From: Candidatus Planktophila sp. | Lineage (GTDB): Bacteria; Actinomycetota; Actinomycetes; Nanopelagicales; Nanopelagicaceae | Direction of reading: 5' to 3' | Length of the DNA: 13,369 nt | Assembly: GCA_030832135.1 (NCBI GenBank) | Contig: JAURJS010000025.1 | Location: 1 to 13,369, forward strand | Part shown: positions 10,373 to 13,369 of the stretch, piece by piece | How positions within the stretch are numbered: the stretch's first letter is position 1 | How the letters are laid out: each line of letters starts with the position of its first letter | Position numbers and translations under genes: made by a program | Notes under the pieces: generated by a model | The model's database searches: none | Told to the model about the DNA's origin: nothing | Seen by the model: only the letters and a program-made list of their open reading frames with translations

Positions 10373-10395
10373 GCGCATGCTGTTAAGGCATGCGC
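10373..10395 (-). promoter_or_regulatory. Attenuator hairpin overlapping the leader-peptide stop codon
   Basis: GCGCATGC (10395-10388) pairs perfectly with GCATGCGC (10380-10373) around a 7-base loop. Its 5' arm begins at the last base of the leader-peptide stop codon, and its 3' arm ends one base before the terminator stem. A ribosome reaching the stop codon would cover the 5' arm. Bases 10394-10389 could alternatively pair with CATGCG at 10440-10435, the start of the leader peptide, which resembles segment switching in classical attenuators. Confidence 0.7.
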
Positions 10396-10439
10396 TATCG
10401 AATCACCACCACTGATGAAGAGACGATTGCTGTACGCAT
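10395..10439 (-). CDS. ilvB leader peptide (attenuation peptide)
   Basis: A 14-codon ORF encoding MRTAIVSSSVVVIR, then TAG. Six of fourteen codons are Ile or Val: Ile5, Val6, Val10-12 (three consecutive GTG) and Ile13. It precedes a hairpin and an intrinsic terminator, the classical plan of amino-acid attenuators. Slow decoding at Val or Ile codons should let RNA polymerase pass the terminator into ilvBNC-serA-leuB-ilvE-cimA. There is no proper Shine-Dalgarno. A TTGACT/GAGAAT promoter is spaced so that the A of this ATG would be the first base of the mRNA, so the peptide may be made from a leaderless transcript, as has been reported for ilvBNC of Corynebacterium glutamicum. An in-frame ATG two codons upstream (10445-10443) is a less likely start. 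No leucine codons are present. Confidence 0.85.
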   Translation of the reverse strand: MRTAIVSSSVVVIR

Positions 10440-10445
10440 GGCCAT

Positions 10446-10475
10446 ATTCTCGCTTAGAGCGAGCGTATGAGTCAA
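10446..10475 (-). promoter_or_regulatory. Promoter of the ilvB attenuator transcript
   Basis: TTGACT (10475-10470) and GAGAAT (10451-10446) on the minus strand are 18 bases apart, followed by six bases and the leader-peptide ATG at 10439. The -35 matches five of six consensus bases and the -10 four of six. The spacer contains a 6-bp inverted repeat, CTCGCT/AGCGAG (10463-10449), which would not be in the RNA if transcription starts at 10439. It could be a regulator site in the DNA. Confidence 0.65.
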
Positions 10476-10543
10476 GAGATGAGATGCACGTCTCACCAGT
10501 TGAAATGAGTCTGGTGGAAAGGTACCTCTCGCACCGTGGGTAT

Positions 10544-12217
10544 TTAGTCGCAGACAGCGCCCTTGGAGGCTGAGCCCACGAGCTTTGAATACTTCGCCAA
10601 GACCCCGCGCTTGTACTTATGGGGCAGCGGCTTCCATCCGACCTTGCGAGCCTCAAGCTCTGCCGGATCTACCAAGAGATCGAGGGTGCGGTTTGGGATA
10701 TCGATACGGACGCGATCGCCATCCTTAATGAATGCAATCGGTCCCCCATCGACAGCCTCGGGTGCAACATGTCCGACGCAAAGTCCGGTTGAACCACCTG
10801 AGAAGCGACCATCGGTAAGGAGGAGAGTTGATTTACCAAGCCCTGCTCCCTTAATCGCGCCGGTAATCATCAACATCTCGCGCATACCTGGCCCACCCTT
10901 AGGACCTTCATAGCGAATGACAACTACATCGCCTGCCTGAATCGTGCCGTTCTCAAGAGCCTCCATTGCAGATTGCTCGCGCTCGAAGACTCGAGCAGGT
11001 CCTTCAAATGTTTCAATTCCAATTCCAGCTGTCTTGCAGACTGCCCCCTCTGTTGCAAGTGAACCCCCGAGAATTGTGATTCCGACATCTGTGGAGAGCG
11101 GTGAGGTGATTGGATGCAAGACATCGCCATCTGCAAGCGGTGGATTGATATCGGCAAGATTCTCAGCCATCGTCTTTCCAGTCACGGTTAAGCAATCACC
11201 GTGGAGGTAGCCAGCATCGAGCAACATACGAAGCACAACTGGGATTCCGCCGACCTTATCTACATCTGACATGACATATTTTCCGAAAGGCTTGAGGTCG
11301 CCCAGCAATGGCACTCGCGAACCGATGCGATGGAAATCTTCCAGAGTTAGATCAACATCTGCCTCATGTGCAATGGCAAGTAGGTGCAAGACAGCATTGG
11401 TGGAGCCACCGAGCGCCATGACAGCGGTGATGGCATTTTCAAATGCCTTCTTCGTCAAAATATCGCGGGTGGTGATTCCCTTGGCAATGAGGTTTACAAC
11501 TGCAGCACCAGATGCCTCAGAGTATCCATCGCGGCGACGATCGACAGCAGGAGGAGCGGCAGAACCTGGCAGTGAGAGACCGATTGCTTCACCGACTGTT
11601 GCCATCGTGTTAGCTGTATACATTCCACCACAAGCGCCTTCACCTGGGCAGATCGCCTTCTCAATTTGATCAACGCGCTCTTGGGTAATCAATCCTCGAG
11701 CACATGCGCCAACTGCTTCGAAAGCATCGATAATGGTGACATCTTTTCCATCGACCTGTCCTGGAAGTGTTGAACCTGCATAGACAAATACCGCTGCCAC
11801 ATTGATGCGAGCTGCCGCCATCATCATTCCTGGAAGTGATTTATCGCAACCTGCAAACATCACCATTCCATCGAGGCGCTCTGCCTGCATCACAGTCTCA
11901 ACAGAATCTGCAATAACTTCGCGAGAAACTAATGAGAAGTGCATACCTTCATGGCCCATCGAGATTCCATCAGAGACAGAGATTGTTCCGAACTGCATAG
12001 GAAATCCACCAGCATCAAGAACACCTTTGCGTGAAGCAGTTGCAAGTCGCGCCAATGAGAGATTGCAGGGTGTAATCTCATTCCACGAAGAGACAACGCC
12101 GATCTGTGGCTTCACCCAATCTTCATCGCCCATTCCCACGGCGCGGAGCATTCCTCGAGCTGGTGCGCGCTCGAGACCATCGGTTACTAGACCTGAGCGG
12201 GGCTTCATTGTCGACAT
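10544..12217 (-). CDS. ilvD: Dihydroxy-acid dehydratase
   Basis: A 557-residue iron-sulfur dehydratase of the IlvD/Edd family, converting 2,3-dihydroxy-isovalerate or -methylvalerate to the 2-oxo acid in Val and Ile synthesis. Cluster-binding cysteines are Cys51 (EITPCNLS), Cys124 (AGCDKSLPG) and Cys196 ([15 protein letters not shown]). Lys126 is the expected carbamylated Mg-binding lysine. Ser473 in GRFSGGSTG is the expected base. All family motifs are intact, and the three-cysteine pattern fits the [2Fe-2S]-type branch. The ATG at 12217 has no usable Shine-Dalgarno, but TAGAAT ends six bases upstream, suggesting a leaderless mRNA. The ATG three codons in (12208) is an alternative, with AGGA about 10 bases before it. 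No terminator separates it from the ilvB leader promoter except the attenuator itself. Confidence 0.97.
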   Translation of the reverse strand: MSTMKPRSGLVTDGLERAPARGMLRAVGMGDEDWVKPQIGVVSSWNEITPCNLSLARLATASRKGVLDAGGFPMQFGTISVSDGISMGHEGMHFSLVSREVIADSVETVMQAERLDGMVMFAGCDKSLPGMMMAAARINVAAVFVYAGSTLPGQVDGKDVTIIDAFEAVGACARGLITQERVDQIEKAICPGEGACGGMYTANTMATVGEAIGLSLPGSAAPPAVDRRRDGYSEASGAAVVNLIAKGITTRDILTKKAFENAITAVMALGGSTNAVLHLLAIAHEADVDLTLEDFHRIGSRVPLLGDLKPFGKYVMSDVDKVGGIPVVLRMLLDAGYLHGDCLTVTGKTMAENLADINPPLADGDVLHPITSPLSTDVGITILGGSLATEGAVCKTAGIGIETFEGPARVFEREQSAMEALENGTIQAGDVVVIRYEGPKGGPGMREMLMITGAIKGAGLGKSTLLLTDGRFSGGSTGLCVGHVAPEAVDGGPIAFIKDGDRVRIDIPNRTLDLLVDPAELEARKVGWKPLPHKYKRGVLAKYSKLVGSASKGAVCD

Positions 12218-12223
12218 GTCCTG

Positions 12224-12252
12224 ATTCTATCTCCCATGTCTCTTCACGTGAA
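12224..12252 (-). promoter_or_regulatory. Promoter of ilvD, apparently leaderless
   Basis: On the minus strand, TTCACG (12252-12247) and TAGAAT (12229-12224) are separated by 17 bases. TAGAAT is followed by CAGGAC and then the ilvD ATG at 12217, so transcription would begin on or next to the A of the start codon. The -10 matches five of six consensus bases, the -35 four of six. Confidence 0.55.
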
Positions 12253-12253
12253 G
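12242..12253. promoter_or_regulatory. 12-bp perfect palindrome over the ilvD -35 region
   Basis: CTTCACGTGAAG is fully self-complementary and covers the proposed ilvD -35 hexamer. That is where a dimeric repressor would block polymerase. It lies about 95 bases upstream of the divergent exporter gene and might also act on it. No regulator gene is in the window, so the binding protein is unknown. Confidence 0.45.
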
Positions 12254-12282
12254 TTGAAAGGGGTAAGTTAGAATTCCACTAT

Positions 12283-12299
12283 TCAAGATGGATTCTTGA
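12283..12299. repeat. Inverted repeat TCAAGA/TCTTGA between ilvD and the exporter gene
   Basis: Six-base arms with a 5-base spacer lie in the 129-base divergent intergenic region. They overlap a direct repeat of GATTCTT (12291-12304). The 3' arm runs into a possible weak exporter promoter on the + strand, TTGATT (12296-12301) and TAATAC (12320-12325), 18 bases apart. It may be an operator for the exporter; AT-rich chance repeats are also possible. Confidence 0.3.
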
Positions 12300-12346
12300 T
12301 TCTTAAAGTTCATTCGAATTAATACCTAAACAAATGGAGATTTTCT

Positions 12347-13369
12347 GTGCCAAATCAAGACCGTGACGCCCAAGGCCATGTGAAGGGCCAAGCACCTGAT
12401 CGCTGGAGAACGTTGCTCGTAGTTGCCATCTCTCAGTTGATGCTCGTCCTCGATAGCTCAATTATGAATATTGCGATTCCAAGCGCAAAGACAGAACTCG
12501 GTATTTCAGATGCAAACCAGCAGTGGGTTATCACTGCATATACCCTCGCATTTGGTTCACTGCTTCTTCTTGGTGGCCGCATCGGTGATTATGTTGGTCG
12601 CAAGAAGATCTTCATCATCGGTCTTCTCGGTTTTGCTGGTGCATCGGCAATTGGTGGAGTCGCAGCCAACGAAGGAATGCTCTATGGCTCACGCGCACTT
12701 CAGGGCGTCTTCGGTGCACTCCTTGCACCAGCTGCCCTGGCAATCATCTCTGAGACATTTAAGGTTCCTTCTGAGCGTGCCAAGGCATTCGGTGTCTTCG
12801 GTGCAATCTCAGGTGGTGGCGCTGCAATCGGTCTCATCGTCGGTGGAACTCTTACCGAGTTCTTCTCATGGCGCTGGTGCCTTGGCGTGAACACGCCAAT
12901 CGCGATCGTTGCTGCAATCCTGGCAATTAAGTATGTCCATGAGTCAAAGACTGATGGAGATAAGACCTATGACATCCCTGGTGTCATCACAGCAACTGCC
13001 GGTCTCTTCTCACTCACCTATGGATTCAATGAGGCAGCTCTCAAGGGATGGTCGGCGACTTCAACAATCTCATTCTTAGTCGCATCAGTAATTCTTCTCA
13101 TCATCTTCGTTCTCATCGAGACAAAGGTGGCAAATCCATTGATGCCACTTCGCGTTCTCACAGAACGTAACCGCGGAGGCTCATACCTCGGCTCACTCGT
13201 TGTCGGTGCTGGACTCTTCTCGATGTTCCTCTTCCTCGGTCTCTATCTCCAAGTAGTCCTTGGCTTTAGCCCGCTCAAGTCAGGCTTTGCATTCCTTCCA
13301 TTCACAGCAGGAATCATCATCTTCGCAGGAGTTGCTTCACAGCTCCTACCTAAGTTTGGTCCTAAGCCA
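12347..13369 (+). CDS. MFS exporter, DHA2 (EmrB/QacA, 14-helix) family, 3' end beyond window
   Basis: The first 341 residues of a proton-driven major facilitator transporter in the inner membrane. A short charged N-terminus (about 20 residues) precedes TM1 (about 22-44), which holds the DHA2 motif LVLDSSIMNIAIP with Asp36. TM2 is followed by motif A, GGRIGDYVGRKK (76-87). TM5 contains the antiporter motif-C-like stretch SGGGAAIGLIVGG (155-167). About ten hydrophobic segments are visible before the window ends, consistent with the 14-helix type. Relatives export drugs, dyes or small metabolites; the substrate cannot be read from sequence. The start is a GTG at 12347-12349, with GGAG at 12336-12339 (7 bases between). 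It is transcribed divergently from ilvD, so export of a pathway-related compound is possible but unsupported. Confidence 0.9.
   Translation, partial: MPNQDRDAQGHVKGQAPDRWRTLLVVAISQLMLVLDSSIMNIAIPSAKTELGISDANQQWVITAYTLAFGSLLLLGGRIGDYVGRKKIFIIGLLGFAGASAIGGVAANEGMLYGSRALQGVFGALLAPAALAIISETFKVPSERAKAFGVFGAISGGGAAIGLIVGGTLTEFFSWRWCLGVNTPIAIVAAILAIKYVHESKTDGDKTYDIPGVITATAGLFSLTYGFNEAALKGWSATSTISFLVASVILLIIFVLIETKVANPLMPLRVLTERNRGGSYLGSLVVGAGLFSMFLFLGLYLQVVLGFSPLKSGFAFLPFTAGIIIFAGVASQLLPKFGPKP

Noticed and set aside
10494..10516. CACCAG/CTGGTG hairpin after ilvD as an ilvD terminator
   Set aside because: The stem has 6 bp with an 11-base loop and no T tract follows. Read-through to the attenuator looks more likely.
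10348..10543. T-box riboswitch upstream of ilvB
   Set aside because: No AGGGTGG T-box sequence or matching specifier stem. The leader peptide with Val/Ile codons explains the terminator better.
10357..10656. 99-codon minus ORF running from the end of ilvD through the attenuator
   Set aside because: It is out of frame with ilvD, overlaps both the leader peptide and the terminator stem, and has no recognisable protein character.

Overview
The window is chromosomal DNA from a bacterium of moderate GC, by eye about half GC. The protein sequences and gene order are actinobacterial: SerA beginning [10 protein letters not shown], an IlvD of the actinobacterial type, ilvB-ilvN-ilvC-serA-leuB-ilvE-cimA in series, and xerC near rpsB. 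The compact packing and lower GC than most actinobacteria suggest a streamlined lineage such as freshwater Nanopelagicales (acI). That placement is inference, since no 16S or marker tree is available here.

Layout, left to right on the + strand. Positions 1-189 are the 5' end of rpsB (minus strand), preceded by a long, hairpin-rich leader. Positions 418-839 are a two-gene RelE/ParE-type toxin-antitoxin module (minus) whose antitoxin has only about 48 codons. Positions 966-10295 are a tight minus-strand series transcribed in the order ilvB, ilvN, ilvC, serA, leuB, ilvE, cimA, xerC, with overlaps or gaps of at most 27 nt. Upstream of ilvB (10296-10543) lies a transcription attenuator: a promoter, a 14-codon leader peptide rich in Val and Ile codons, a hairpin starting at its stop codon, and an intrinsic terminator. 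Positions 10544-12217 are ilvD (minus), with its own promoter. From 12347 to the window end, a DHA2-type drug/solute exporter runs divergently on the + strand and is cut by the window edge. No gene-free stretch exceeds 300 bases.

Together the genes encode most of branched-chain amino acid synthesis. CimA makes citramalate from pyruvate and acetyl-CoA, and LeuB (with LeuCD, not in the window) can carry this to 2-oxobutyrate, a threonine-independent route to isoleucine. IlvBN, IlvC, IlvD and IlvE then complete Ile and Val. LeuB also serves leucine synthesis. SerA, the first step of serine synthesis, sits inside the same operon. The leader peptide implies that the whole series, down to the recombinase gene xerC, responds to the supply of charged Val and Ile tRNA.

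The most interesting signals are regulatory rather than new enzymes. They are the ilvB attenuator with an apparently leaderless leader peptide, the same '-10, six bases, ATG' layout at ilvD and at the antitoxin, a 12-bp perfect palindrome over the ilvD -35 box, and an rpsB leader whose hairpins carry GNRA and UNCG loops only on the minus strand. I do not see a clearly undescribed multi-gene system.
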